A stretch of DNA of 64,000 nucleotides from Actinotalea sp. JY-7876 (GTDB lineage Bacteria > Actinomycetota > Actinomycetes > Actinomycetales > Cellulomonadaceae). Position numbers and translations under genes: made by a program. This document shows positions 17,183 to 26,041 of this stretch, in pieces. The number at the start of each line of letters is the position of its first letter. Position 1 is the stretch's first letter. Under the pieces are notes generated by a model, which made no database searches, was not told where the DNA came from, and saw nothing but the letters and a program-made list of their open reading frames with translations. The stretch lies in NCBI RefSeq assembly GCF_014042015.1, contig NZ_CP059493.1, positions 2,480,001 through 2,544,000 on the forward strand, written 5' to 3'.

Positions 17183-17199
17183 GCGGCCCCTCGGGCCGC
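17183..17199. terminator. Hairpin between convergent RDD and reductase genes
   Basis: GCGGCCC and GGGCCGC form a 7-bp stem with a 3-base loop midway between the two stop codons, so it could serve both strands. There is no T tract. Confidence 0.4.
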
Positions 17200-17214
17200 G
17201 ACCGGCCCGCGGCG

Positions 17215-17781
17215 TCAGGCGGAGGCCCGAACCGCGTGGCGCACGTAGACCACGCCGTTGGCGAACCGCCCGTGGTCCAGGAGCTCGAGGGCGAGTCGCC
17301 GGCCGCGGGGCAGCGCCGGCTTGCCGCCGCCCACCGCGACCGGGCAGAGCAGCAGCACGCACTCGTCGACCAGACCGTGCCGGAAGGCCTCCGCCGCGAT
17401 CCCCGCGCCGCCGATGCTCAGGTCCGTGGCCGCCTCCTCCTTGAGCCGCCGCACCGCCTCGGGGTCGAAGGTCCGCTCGATCGTCGTGCGCGCCGTCGAG
17501 ACGTCCGCCAGCGACGACGAGTAGACGACCTTGTCGCCGGTGCGCCAGATGTCGGCGTACTCGCGGACGACGGCGGGGGCGTCCGCCAGCCAGTCGTCGC
17601 TCTCCCAGACGCGCATCGTCTCGTACATGCGTCGCCCGTAGAGCGAGGTGCCGATGCCCCGCTCGTGCTCGTTCCAGAACGCGTGCACGTCCTCGTCGGG
17701 GACGGACCAGTCGAACGCCCCCTGCTCGTCCTCCAGGAAGCCGTCGAGCGAGACGTTGGCCGCGTAGATGAGCTTGCCCAT
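17215..17781 (-). CDS. Dihydrofolate reductase-like RibD C-terminal domain protein
   Basis: The 188-residue protein begins MGKLIYAANVSLDGFLEDE and contains LYGRRMYETMRVWES, KVVYSSSL and LSIGGAGIAAEAFRHGLVDE, the pattern of the RibD_C/DHFR-like family of NADPH-dependent reductases. These stand-alone proteins are widespread in actinobacteria with unknown substrates, and should not be taken for the housekeeping DHFR. It is a single gene, convergent with the RDD gene and downstream of the ahcY terminator. Confidence 0.85.
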   Translation of the reverse strand: MGKLIYAANVSLDGFLEDEQGAFDWSVPDEDVHAFWNEHERGIGTSLYGRRMYETMRVWESDDWLADAPAVVREYADIWRTGDKVVYSSSLADVSTARTTIERTFDPEAVRRLKEEAATDLSIGGAGIAAEAFRHGLVDECVLLLCPVAVGGGKPALPRGRRLALELLDHGRFANGVVYVRHAVRASA

Positions 17782-17864
17782 GGTGCCCTCCGTCGGGACG
17801 AGGGCTCCAGGGTGCAGCGCGCCACGGGCGCCGACAAGCCCCGCGGGCGGTGGTGCCGGACGCG

Positions 17865-17901
17865 CCGCAGGGGCCCGCGCGATGCGCGCGGACCCCTGCG
17901 G
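17865..17901 (-). terminator. Strong hairpin downstream of ahcY
   Basis: A 17-pair stem position with a single C-A mismatch and a 3-base loop (arms CCGCAGGGG-c-CCGCGCG and CGCGCGG-a-CCCCTGCGG) begins 12 bp after the ahcY stop. It is the likely terminator of ahcY, without a T tract, as is common in high-GC genomes. Confidence 0.7.
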
Positions 17902-17913
17902 TGTCGTGCCGGC

Positions 17914-19419
<1,506 letters not shown>

Positions 19420-19473
19420 GGTCACCTCGGGTGGGTCGCGCGTGGCGCGCTGGGTCTCGGTCAGGGGCGAGGC

Positions 19474-19503
19474 CCGCGGTCGCGCGGAGCGCGACCCCCG
19501 CGG
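19474..19503 (-). promoter_or_regulatory. Hairpin in the ahcY leader
   Basis: GTCGCGC and GCGCGAC form a 7-bp stem with a GGA loop (plus strand), extended by CCGCG/CGCGG across a 3-base bulge. It lies 55-85 nt upstream of the ahcY ATG, within the predicted leader. It does not match the SAH riboswitch consensus closely enough to be called one. Confidence 0.35.
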
Positions 19504-19580
19504 TTCGTGCCGCGGCGGCGGGACCTCGTGCCCGGCGCGGCCCCTCCGGGCCGACGGCATCACCGACGCCAAGCGCTCCC

Positions 19581-19586
19581 ATCCTA
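19581..19586 (-). promoter_or_regulatory. Possible -10 element of ahcY
   Basis: Minus-strand TAGGAT fits TANNNT. No convincing -35 hexamer is seen at 16-18 nt. A start here would give a leader of about 155 nt containing the 19474-19503 hairpin. Confidence 0.3.
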
Positions 19587-19659
19587 CGGAGGCTGTCCAG
19601 TCGCGGCACGGGCTCCCCCGGCGAGCGGGCCGCCGCGGGCCGGCCACGACGGAGTTCAC

Positions 19660-19676
19660 GTCACAGTTTGATAACA
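19660..19676. promoter_or_regulatory. Possible OmpR-type direct-repeat operator
   Basis: GTCACA and ATAACA lie 11 bp apart start to start in an AT-rich patch. Tandem half-sites of this kind with one-turn spacing are typical of OmpR-family regulators, and similar TNACA repeats have been described for MtrA. This is a weak, motif-only call; the site is about 370 bp upstream of proV and 240 bp upstream of ahcY. Confidence 0.2.
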
Positions 19677-20042
19677 CCCAGGAGCACGTAAAGGCGCAGG
19701 TCAGCGCGACGCGCGGCGCGCCCTAACGGCTCGCCACGGGCCTCTCGGCGGACGGCGGGTTTGGCGATGATGCGTCGCCCGGGTGATGGTGGGACCGATC
19801 GGCCGGACCGCCGGCCGGTCGGTGCCGGTGCCCCAGCGCCGCGTCCACCGCGCGCCGCGCCCCGCCAGGCACATGCCACCGGGAGGCGGACGCCGCCTCC
19901 GGACGCGACGGCCGGTGAGGTCGCTCTCGCGGCCTCCCGCCACCGGGCCCGCACCCGACGCCGCAGGCGTCGACCAGCCGCGCGTGGCCGCGCCCCGGGG
20001 GCAGGGCCGACGGTCGCGCGCGCCGACGGAGACGAGGGATGA

Positions 20043-21257
20043 GTGAGCGCACTACGCGCCGAGAACGTGTACAAGGTGTTCGGCCGCCGGCCGGCGGAGG
20101 CCGTCCGGCGGCTCGAGGCGGGTGCCCACCGCGACGAGGTCAAGGGCCTCGGCACCGCGGCTGTCATCGACGCGACCTTCGAGGTGGCCGCGGGCGAGAC
20201 GTTCGTCGTCATGGGCCTGTCCGGGTCCGGGAAGTCGACGCTCATCCGGATGCTCAACGGTCTGTGGCGGCCGACCTCGGGGCGGGTCCTGCTCGGTGAC
20301 GCGGACCTGTCGACGATCTCCGCCCGCGACCTGCGCGCGCTGCGCCAGCGCCGGGTGTCCATGGTGTTCCAGCACTTCGCGCTGCTGCCCCACCGCACCA
20401 TCCTCGACAACGCCGCCTACCCCCTCGCGCTGCAGGACGTGGACCGCACCGAGCGCCGGCGCCGCGCCGGCGAGGCGCTCGAGCTCGTCGGCCTGGCGGG
20501 CTGGGAGGACCACCTGCCCTCGCAGCTGTCGGGCGGCATGCGCCAGCGCGTCGGCCTGGCGCGCGCGCTCGCCGCCGACACCGACGTGCTGCTCATGGAC
20601 GAGGCGTTCTCCGCGCTCGACCCGCTGATCCGCCGCGAGATGCAGGAGCAGCTCCTCGAGCTCCAGCAGACCCTCGGCAAGACGATCGTCTTCATCACCC
20701 ACGACCTCAACGAGGCGATGCACCTCGGCGACCGCATCGCGGTGATGCGCGACGGGCGCATCGTCCAGATCGGCACGTCCGAGCAGATCCTCTCCGACCC
20801 GGCGGACGACTACGTCGCCCAGTTCGTCGCGGACGTCGACCGGACGCGGGTCCTGACCGCGGGCTCCGTCATGGTCCGGCCGGCGGCCGTCGTCACGACC
20901 GGCGCCGGACCGCGCGGCGCCCTGCGCCAGATGCGCGACGCGCAGACGTCGGCGGCCTACCTCGTGGACCGGGACCGCACCCTGCGCGGCGTCCTGCGCG
21001 ACGCGGACGTCGTGGCCGCGCAGCGCGCCGGTGACGAGTCGCTGCTGGACCTCACCCTCGACGAGGTGACGCCCGTGACCGTCGACGCCCCGCTGGCCGA
21101 CGTCTTCGCGCCGTCGGCGGAGACACCGCTGCCGGTCCCCGTGGTGGACGACCGGGGCCGCCTGGTGGGCGTGATCCCCCGCGTGACGCTGCTCGAGGCG
21201 ATGGCGCCCCAGCAGGCCGAGACCGAGTCCGCCGACCCCACGGAGGTGCCGGCATGA
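20043..21257 (+). CDS. proV: Glycine betaine/proline-type ABC transporter ATP-binding protein
   Basis: The 404-residue ATPase energises uptake of compatible solutes. Walker A is GLSGSGKST (58-66), the signature is LSGGM (162-166) and Walker B is DVLLMDE (181-187). The extended N terminus with KVFGRRPAEAVRRLEAG and the C-terminal pair of CBS domains (about 275-395, starting GSVMVRPAAVV) are typical of ProV/OpuAA, where CBS domains sense ionic strength. The GTG start has GAGGG upstream. A 4-bp overlap couples it to proW. Confidence 0.94.
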   Translation: MSALRAENVYKVFGRRPAEAVRRLEAGAHRDEVKGLGTAAVIDATFEVAAGETFVVMGLSGSGKSTLIRMLNGLWRPTSGRVLLGDADLSTISARDLRALRQRRVSMVFQHFALLPHRTILDNAAYPLALQDVDRTERRRRAGEALELVGLAGWEDHLPSQLSGGMRQRVGLARALAADTDVLLMDEAFSALDPLIRREMQEQLLELQQTLGKTIVFITHDLNEAMHLGDRIAVMRDGRIVQIGTSEQILSDPADDYVAQFVADVDRTRVLTAGSVMVRPAAVVTTGAGPRGALRQMRDAQTSAAYLVDRDRTLRGVLRDADVVAAQRAGDESLLDLTLDEVTPVTVDAPLADVFAPSAETPLPVPVVDDRGRLVGVIPRVTLLEAMAPQQAETESADPTEVPA

Positions 21258-22123
21258 GCGCCGAGCCGATGTTCCGCCTGCCCCTCGGCGACTGGGTCGA
21301 GTCCGGCGTCGACGCCGTCATCGACACCTTCGGGGGCCTCTTCGACGTCATCCGCACGGTCCTGCTGGCCTGCTTCGAGTCGCTCGAGCTGGTCCTGACC
21401 GCACCGCCCATGGCCGTGGTCGCCCTCGTGCTCGCCGCCGTCGCCTTGCTCGCGAAGGGGTGGCGGCTCGCGCTGGGCACCCTGGTCGGACTCCTCGTCA
21501 TCGCGGGAGTGGACCAGTGGGACAACGCGATGGCGACCCTGGCCCTCGTGCTCGTCGCGAGCGTGATCGCGCTGGCGATCGGCGTCCCGCTGGGCATCTG
21601 GGCCGCCCGCGACGACCGCGTCTCGGCCGTGCTGCGGCCCGTGCTGGACTTCATGCAGACGATGCCGGCGTTCGTCTACCTCATCCCCGTGGTGATCATC
21701 TTCCTCACGGGCGCGGTCCCGGGCATCGTGGCGACGATCGTCTTCGCGCTGGCGCCCGGGGTCCGCTTCACCGAGCTCGGCATCCGGCAGGTCGACCGCG
21801 AGGTGGTCGAGGCCGGGCACGCCTTCGGCTCGACGCCCGGTCGCATCCTGCGCCAGATCCAGCTGCCCCTCGCCCTGCCGACGATCATGGCGGGCGTCAA
21901 CCAGGTGATCATGCTCTCGCTGTCCATGGTGGTCATCGCGGGCATGGTCGGCGCCGACGGCCTCGGGCGGGACGTCGTCTCCGCGCTGTCGCGCGTCGAC
22001 GTGGCGCTGGGCTTCGAGGCCGGGCTCGCCGTCGTCATCCTCGCGATCTACCTCGACCGCCTGACCTCCGGCCTGGCCGACCGGTCCCCCGTGGCGCGCG
22101 CCCTGCGCGCCACCTCGGCCTGA
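21254..22123 (+). CDS. proW: Glycine betaine/proline-type ABC transporter permease
   Basis: The 289-residue permease has an N-terminal amphipathic segment (LGDWVESGVDAVIDTFGGLFDVI) that resembles ProW/OpuAB, about six transmembrane helices, and the permease EAA-like loop (EAGHAFGSTPGRILRQIQLPLALPTIMAG). It starts within the last bases of proV and is followed 53 bp later by the binding-protein gene. Confidence 0.94.
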   Translation: MSAEPMFRLPLGDWVESGVDAVIDTFGGLFDVIRTVLLACFESLELVLTAPPMAVVALVLAAVALLAKGWRLALGTLVGLLVIAGVDQWDNAMATLALVLVASVIALAIGVPLGIWAARDDRVSAVLRPVLDFMQTMPAFVYLIPVVIIFLTGAVPGIVATIVFALAPGVRFTELGIRQVDREVVEAGHAFGSTPGRILRQIQLPLALPTIMAGVNQVIMLSLSMVVIAGMVGADGLGRDVVSALSRVDVALGFEAGLAVVILAIYLDRLTSGLADRSPVARALRATSA

Positions 22124-22176
22124 CCCACGGCCCACCCGGGCCGACGACCCGGCGGCACGCCGCCACGGAAGGAACC

Positions 22177-23091
22177 ATGACCCACCTCCGACGCACCACC
22201 GCCGCCGCGGCCTCGCTCGTCGCCGCCACCCTGGCCCTGACCGCCTGCACCGGCGGCGACACCGACGGCGGGCAGACCGCCACCGGCGACCAGAAGGACG
22301 TCACGATCGCGGTCCACAACGGCTGGGACGAGGGCATCGCCGTCTCGCACCTGTGGGCCGAGCTCCTCGAGTCCGAGGGGTACGACGTCGAGCTCGAGAT
22401 GGCCGACGCCGGCCCCGTCTACACGGGGATCGCGGGCGGCCAGTTCGACGTCAACGTCGACACCTGGCTCCCGCTGACCCACGGCGACTACCTCGAGGAG
22501 TACGGCGACGACCTCGAGCTGCTCGGCGCGTGGTACGACGACGCCGTGCTGACGATCGCGGTCAACGAGGACGCCCCCCTCACCTCGCTCGCCGAGCTCG
22601 GCCAGAACGCCGACGTCTTCGGTGGCCGCCTGGTCGGCATCGAGCCCGGCGCCGGCCTGACGCGCATCACCAAGGACGAGGTCATCCCGACCTACGGCCT
22701 CGAGGGCATGGACTTCGTCGAGTCGTCGACGCCCGCGATGCTCGCCGAGCTCACGGGTGCCACGGACGCCGGCCGCGACATCGCCGTCACGCTGTGGCGG
22801 CCGCACTGGGCCTACGACGCGTTCCCCATCCGCGACCTCGAGGACCCCGAGGGCGCCCTGGGCGAGGCCGAGCGGATCGAGAGCGTCGGGCGCACGGGCT
22901 TCGCGGAGGACTTCCCGCAGCTGGCCGCGTGGCTCGCCGAGTTCACGCTGACGGACGAGCAGCTCTTCTCGCTCGAGAACATCATGTTCAACGAGCTGGG
23001 CGGCAAGGACAACGAGGCCGCCGTCGAGCGGTGGCTCGAGGAGAACCCGGACGTCTTCCCGGGCATCAAGGACGCGGCCGGCGAGGTCTGA
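22177..23091 (+). CDS. proX: Glycine betaine-type substrate-binding lipoprotein
   Basis: The 304-residue lipoprotein (lipobox LTAC, Cys24) belongs to the OpuAC/ProX binding-protein family for quaternary ammonium compounds. The mature part starts DVTIAVHNGWDEGIAVSHLW and contains DVNVDTWLPLTHGDY and VTLWRPHWAYDAF, supplying the aromatic residues that form the cation-binding cage in the family. GGAAGGA precedes the ATG. With proV and proW it forms one importer, probably osmotically induced; the exact ligand is not shown by sequence. Confidence 0.92.
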   Translation: MTHLRRTTAAAASLVAATLALTACTGGDTDGGQTATGDQKDVTIAVHNGWDEGIAVSHLWAELLESEGYDVELEMADAGPVYTGIAGGQFDVNVDTWLPLTHGDYLEEYGDDLELLGAWYDDAVLTIAVNEDAPLTSLAELGQNADVFGGRLVGIEPGAGLTRITKDEVIPTYGLEGMDFVESSTPAMLAELTGATDAGRDIAVTLWRPHWAYDAFPIRDLEDPEGALGEAERIESVGRTGFAEDFPQLAAWLAEFTLTDEQLFSLENIMFNELGGKDNEAAVERWLEENPDVFPGIKDAAGEV

Positions 23092-23107
23092 GACCGCGAC
23101 GTCGACG

Positions 23108-23314
23108 TCAGGCGGTGCCGCTCGCCGGCACCGCCTCGTCGACGAGCAGGACGGGGATGCCGTCCCGCACGGGGTAGGCCAGGGCGCACGCCTGGCCCTC
23201 GCACACCAGCTGCGGCGAGCCGTCGACGGCCGTGCCGTCGGCGAGCGTCGACCCGCACACGGGACAGCGCAGCAGGTCCCGCACCCAGGGCTCCATCGGC
23301 TGCCGGTCGCTCAT
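23108..23314 (-). CDS. Trm112-like small zinc protein
   Basis: The 68-residue protein has LLRCPVCGSTLADG, then CEGQACALAYPVRDGIPVLLVDEA, the Trm112/UPF0434 pattern. In eukaryotes Trm112 activates methyltransferases; small bacterial relatives are uncharacterised and often lie next to phosphomannomutase genes in actinobacteria, as here. The start codon overlaps the phosphomannomutase stop (ATGA) and has GGAGGAGA upstream. Confidence 0.85.
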   Translation of the reverse strand: MSDRQPMEPWVRDLLRCPVCGSTLADGTAVDGSPQLVCEGQACALAYPVRDGIPVLLVDEAVPASGTA

Positions 23315-24801
23315 CGCGTCTCCTCCGTCGCGTCGGCGCGCACGATCGACAGCACGTCGTCGCGCACCTTGACCATGATGTCCTCGTCGGCCGCCTCGAC
23401 GTTGAGCCGCAGGAGCGGCTCGGTGTTCGAGGCGCGCAGGTTGAACCACCAGCGCGGGTGCTCGTCCCAGTGCGAGACCGTCAGCCCGTCGAGCTCGTCC
23501 ACCTCGACGGGCCCGGCGCCCTGCTGCGTCACGTACGCCTCGACCACCCGGGCGCGCGCCGCGGCGACGTCGGCGACGCGCGAGTTGATCTCGCCCGAGG
23601 CCACGTAGGGCTCGTACGCCTCGGACAGCTCGCTGAGCGTCAGCGGGCGGCCGTCGGGCGCCGTCGCCTGGCCGAGCGCGGACAGCACGTGCATGGCCGC
23701 GAGCATGCCGGTGTCGGCGAAGAAGAAGTCGCGGAAGTAGTAGTGCGCGCTGTGCTCGCCGCCGAAGACGGCGTCGTTGCGGGCCATCTCCGCCTTGATG
23801 AAGGAGTGGCCCACGCGCGTGCGCACCGTGCGGGCACCCGCCGCCTCGAGCAGGTCGGGGACGACCTTGGAGGAGATGAGGTTGTAGATGACCGTCGGCG
23901 TGCGGCCGGCGGCGCGCTCGCGCGCGACCTCGCGCAGCCCGACCAGCGCCGTGATCGCCGACGGCGTCACGGGCTCGCCCCGCTCGTCGATGACGAAGCA
24001 GCGGTCGGCGTCGCCGTCGAAGGCCAGGCCGATGTCGGCGCCGTGCTCGACGACGGCCGCCTGCAGGTCGCGCAGGTTCTCGGGCTCGAGCGGGTTCGCC
24101 TCGTGGTTCGGGAACGTGCCGTCGAGCTCGAAGTACAGCGGCACGACGTCGAACGGCAGCGCGGGCAGGCCCGCGGCGTCCCCGAGCACGGCGGGCACCG
24201 TGAGCCCGCCCATCCCGTTCCCGGCGTCGACGACGACCTTGAGCCGGCGCAGGCCGGCGAGGTCGACGAGCGAGCGCAGGAACGCCGCGTACTCCCCCAG
24301 CATCTCGCGCTCGGTGACCTCACCGGGCACGGCGGCGTCGGCCGGCGGCTCGACCAGGTACCGCGCGGCGAGCTCGCGGATCTCGCCGAGCCCCGAGTCC
24401 TCGCCCACCGGCCGCGCACCTGCCCAGCACATCTTGATGCCGTTGTACTGCGCGGGGTTGTGGCTCGCGGTGAACATCGCGCCCGGCACGTCCAGCGCGC
24501 CCGAGGCGTGGTAGAGCCCGTCGGTCGAGCACAGCCCGATGAGCACGACGTCGACCCCGCGCCGGGTCAGGCCCTCCGCGAACGCGCCGACGAGCTCCGG
24601 GCCCGAGGGTCGCATGTCGCGGCCGATGACGGCGCGCGGCCGGGCGTCGCCCGTGGCGTCCGCTCCCCGCAGCACGACGACGTCGGCGAACGCGGCGCCG
24701 ATGGCCCGCGCGACGTCGGGGCTGAACTGCTCCGGCACGACGCCGCGGACGTCGTAGGCCTTGATGAGCGCGCTGAGGTCGGGCCGTGGTGCTGTGGTCA
24801 C
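23311..24801 (-). CDS. manB: Phosphomannomutase/phosphoglucomutase family enzyme
   Basis: This alpha-D-phosphohexomutase interconverts mannose-6-P and mannose-1-P, feeding GDP-mannose and cell-wall glycans. The 496 residues show the phosphoserine loop TASHNP (Ser113), metal-binding DGDADR (262-267), sugar-binding GEHSAHYYF (348-356) and the phosphate-binding RASNTEPLLR near 460. The GTG start lies 6 nt after a TAGGCT -10 element, predicting a leaderless mRNA. The Trm112-like gene is coupled downstream. Preference for mannose over glucose phosphate is inferred from family and context. Confidence 0.92.
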   Translation of the reverse strand: MTTAPRPDLSALIKAYDVRGVVPEQFSPDVARAIGAAFADVVVLRGADATGDARPRAVIGRDMRPSGPELVGAFAEGLTRRGVDVVLIGLCSTDGLYHASGALDVPGAMFTASHNPAQYNGIKMCWAGARPVGEDSGLGEIRELAARYLVEPPADAAVPGEVTEREMLGEYAAFLRSLVDLAGLRRLKVVVDAGNGMGGLTVPAVLGDAAGLPALPFDVVPLYFELDGTFPNHEANPLEPENLRDLQAAVVEHGADIGLAFDGDADRCFVIDERGEPVTPSAITALVGLREVARERAAGRTPTVIYNLISSKVVPDLLEAAGARTVRTRVGHSFIKAEMARNDAVFGGEHSAHYYFRDFFFADTGMLAAMHVLSALGQATAPDGRPLTLSELSEAYEPYVASGEINSRVADVAAARARVVEAYVTQQGAGPVEVDELDGLTVSHWDEHPRWWFNLRASNTEPLLRLNVEAADEDIMVKVRDDVLSIVRADATEETR

Positions 24802-24807
24802 GGCGGC

Positions 24808-24813
24808 AGCCTA
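24808..24813 (-). promoter_or_regulatory. -10 element for leaderless transcription of the phosphomannomutase gene
   Basis: Minus-strand TAGGCT is followed after 6 nt by the GTG start. No ribosome-binding site fits in the gap, so a leaderless transcript is predicted. Confidence 0.6.
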
Positions 24814-24839
24814 GTGGCGCGCGGCGCCCGAGGACCGCG

Positions 24840-25091
24840 TCAGCGCGGCTTGCGGGCCGAGCGCTGGATGATGGTGTCGATCGGCAGGCTCTGCCACGCT
24901 CCCGCGTCGTCGAGGGTGATCCACTCGCGCCGCTCGCAGCGGTTGCAGGAGACGAACGTGACGTCGGTGCCGTCCGTCAGGACCAGCGGCAGGCGGGTCA
25001 GGTCCGGGCCGCTGCACGACGAGCAGCGCTCCGGCGGCGGGACGCCCGGGCCGGGCAGGCCGCCCGGCGGGGGCACCGAGGCCCGTGCCAC
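24840..25091 (-). CDS. Small zinc-ribbon-like protein of unknown function
   Basis: The 83-residue product has CSSC near residue 23 and CNRC near 49, which could form a four-cysteine zinc site, followed by REWITLDDAGAWQSLPIDTII. The family is not recognised. Its GTG start lies one base after the DUF3499 stop, so the two are almost surely co-transcribed and translationally linked. The downstream phosphomannomutase gene has its own promoter motif. Confidence 0.7.
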   Translation of the reverse strand: MARASVPPPGGLPGPGVPPPERCSSCSGPDLTRLPLVLTDGTDVTFVSCNRCERREWITLDDAGAWQSLPIDTIIQRSARKPR

Positions 25092-25092
25092 G

Positions 25093-25458
25093 TCAGCCCT
25101 CCCCGCGCAGGACGCGCAGGTGGCCGCGACGGCTGACCTCGGTACCGGGGGGCACCTGCGGCGCCTCGGGGGCCGCCTCGGGACGCCGTCGCCCCGCCTC
25201 GCGCACCGCGTCCGCGAGCGCCACGAGGTCGTCGGGCGTCGGACCGCTCGGGACGAACTCGGGCGTGAGCCGGACGACCTCCCAGCCCCGCGGCGCCGTC
25301 AGGCGCCCGGCGTGCTCGCCGCACAGGTCGTAGGAGTGCGGCTCGGCGAGCTGGGCGAGCGGTCCGAGGACCGCCGTGGAGTCCGAGTAGACGTACGTGA
25401 GCGTCGCGACGGCGGCACGGCCGCAGGCACTGCGGGAGCACTGGCGGCCTGATCTCAC
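25093..25458 (-). CDS. DUF3499 family protein
   Basis: The 121-residue protein starts RQCSRSACGRAAVATLTYVYSDSTAVLGPL and continues HSYDLCGEHAGRLTAPRGWEVVRL, the invariant actinobacterial DUF3499 pattern. Its Cys/His set (CxxxxC and CxxH) suggests a metal site. Function is unknown; it is a near-universal actinobacterial marker that usually lies close to the metallopeptidase-like gene and phosphomannomutase, as here. GTG 25458 is 6 nt downstream of TAGTCT. Confidence 0.9.
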   Translation of the reverse strand: MRSGRQCSRSACGRAAVATLTYVYSDSTAVLGPLAQLAEPHSYDLCGEHAGRLTAPRGWEVVRLTPEFVPSGPTPDDLVALADAVREAGRRRPEAAPEAPQVPPGTEVSRRGHLRVLRGEG

Positions 25459-25464
25459 GCGAGG

Positions 25465-25470
25465 AGACTA
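25465..25470 (-). promoter_or_regulatory. -10 element for leaderless DUF3499 transcript
   Basis: Minus-strand TAGTCT, 6 nt before the GTG start; no ribosome-binding site. Confidence 0.55.
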
Positions 25471-25541
25471 CCCGGGGCGTCCCGCGCACGGGCGGCCACC
25501 ACGCCGCGTCGGCGACACTCGGGCGCGCCGGTGCCCCGACG

Positions 25542-25547
25542 TACAGT
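25542..25547 (+). promoter_or_regulatory. -10 element for leaderless metallopeptidase-like transcript
   Basis: TACAGT, 6 nt before the GTG start at 25554; diverges from the DUF3499 promoter 71 bp away. Confidence 0.55.
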
Positions 25548-25553
25548 GGGCCC

Positions 25554-26000
25554 GTGAGCACCCTGCGTCGCGGTCCTGCGGGGCCGGTGGTGGCGGCGCG
25601 GCGACGGGACCGCCGGGGACGCGGCCTGCGCGGCCCGCTGATGCCGATGAACCTGCCGGGCTACCGCACGCGCGCCGAGCGCTTCGACGAGCACGTGCTG
25701 GCCGCCGTCGAGCGGATCGAGCGGCGCTGGTCGGCCCAGCTCGAGGGCACCGAGTTCGCGGTCGAGGACGTGCCCCCGTCGGGCCCGGCTCCCTGGGAGC
25801 ACGGCGGCGTGCCGCTCGGCCGGTGCTTCCCCGCCGACGCCGGCCTGCCCTCGCGCATCGTCGTCTACCGGCGCCCGCTCGAGACGCGCGCCGTGGACGA
25901 GGCGGACCTCATGGACCTGGTCCGCGACGTCCTGGTCGAGCAGGTGGCGCACCTGCTCGCGCGCGCACCGGAGGACGTCGACCCGGAGTACCGCAGCTGA
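25554..26000 (+). CDS. Metallopeptidase-family protein with degenerate active site
   Basis: The 148-residue protein fits the small zincin-like metallopeptidase family that lies beside DUF3499 in actinobacteria (RFDEHVLAAVERIERRW, then EFAVEDVPPSGP and IVVYRRPLETRA). The position where active members have HExxH reads VLVEQVAHLLARAPEDVDP here: the first His is missing and Glu is displaced, so zinc-dependent proteolysis is doubtful. It may be a structural or regulatory relic. GTG 25554 has a leaderless-type -10 element. Confidence 0.82.
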   Translation: MSTLRRGPAGPVVAARRRDRRGRGLRGPLMPMNLPGYRTRAERFDEHVLAAVERIERRWSAQLEGTEFAVEDVPPSGPAPWEHGGVPLGRCFPADAGLPSRIVVYRRPLETRAVDEADLMDLVRDVLVEQVAHLLARAPEDVDPEYRS

Positions 26001-26025
26001 GCGCAGAGCGCCCGGCGGCTGCGTC

Positions 26026-26031
26026 TAGGCT
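26026..26031 (+). promoter_or_regulatory. -10 element upstream of the WbbL-type glycosyltransferase
   Basis: TAGGCT ends 10 nt before the ATG at 26042, giving a leader of about 0-4 nt. Confidence 0.5.
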
Positions 26032-26041
26032 GGACGCCACC

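Larger units (their letters stand above)
19420..20042. other. 623-bp intergenic region between ahcY and proV
   Basis: No supportable gene lies here; short open frames on both strands are low-complexity Arg/Pro/Ala frames typical of GC-rich non-coding DNA. It holds the ahcY leader with a hairpin at 19474-19503 (arms GTCGCGC/GCGCGAC with an outer CCGCG/CGCGG), a minus-strand TAGGAT at 19581-19586, and an AT-rich patch at 19660-19678 that stands out from the surrounding sequence. The proV ribosome-binding site GAGGG lies at the right end. Confidence 0.6.

Noticed and set aside
17215-17781. Housekeeping dihydrofolate reductase (folA)
   Set aside because: The sequence fits the RibD C-terminal-like reductase group rather than FolA, and no thymidylate synthase gene is adjacent.
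19420-19600. SAH riboswitch upstream of ahcY
   Set aside because: A GGGAGCGCTT segment near the predicted start and a later GCGCTC looked like riboswitch pairing partners, but the conserved core and the second stem of the SAH riboswitch are not recognisable. A covariance-model search would settle it.
23092-23107. GACGTCGACGTC palindrome between proX and the Trm112-like gene as an operator
   Set aside because: It is short, made of restriction-site-like GACGTC repeats that are frequent in GC-rich DNA, and lies between converging gene ends.
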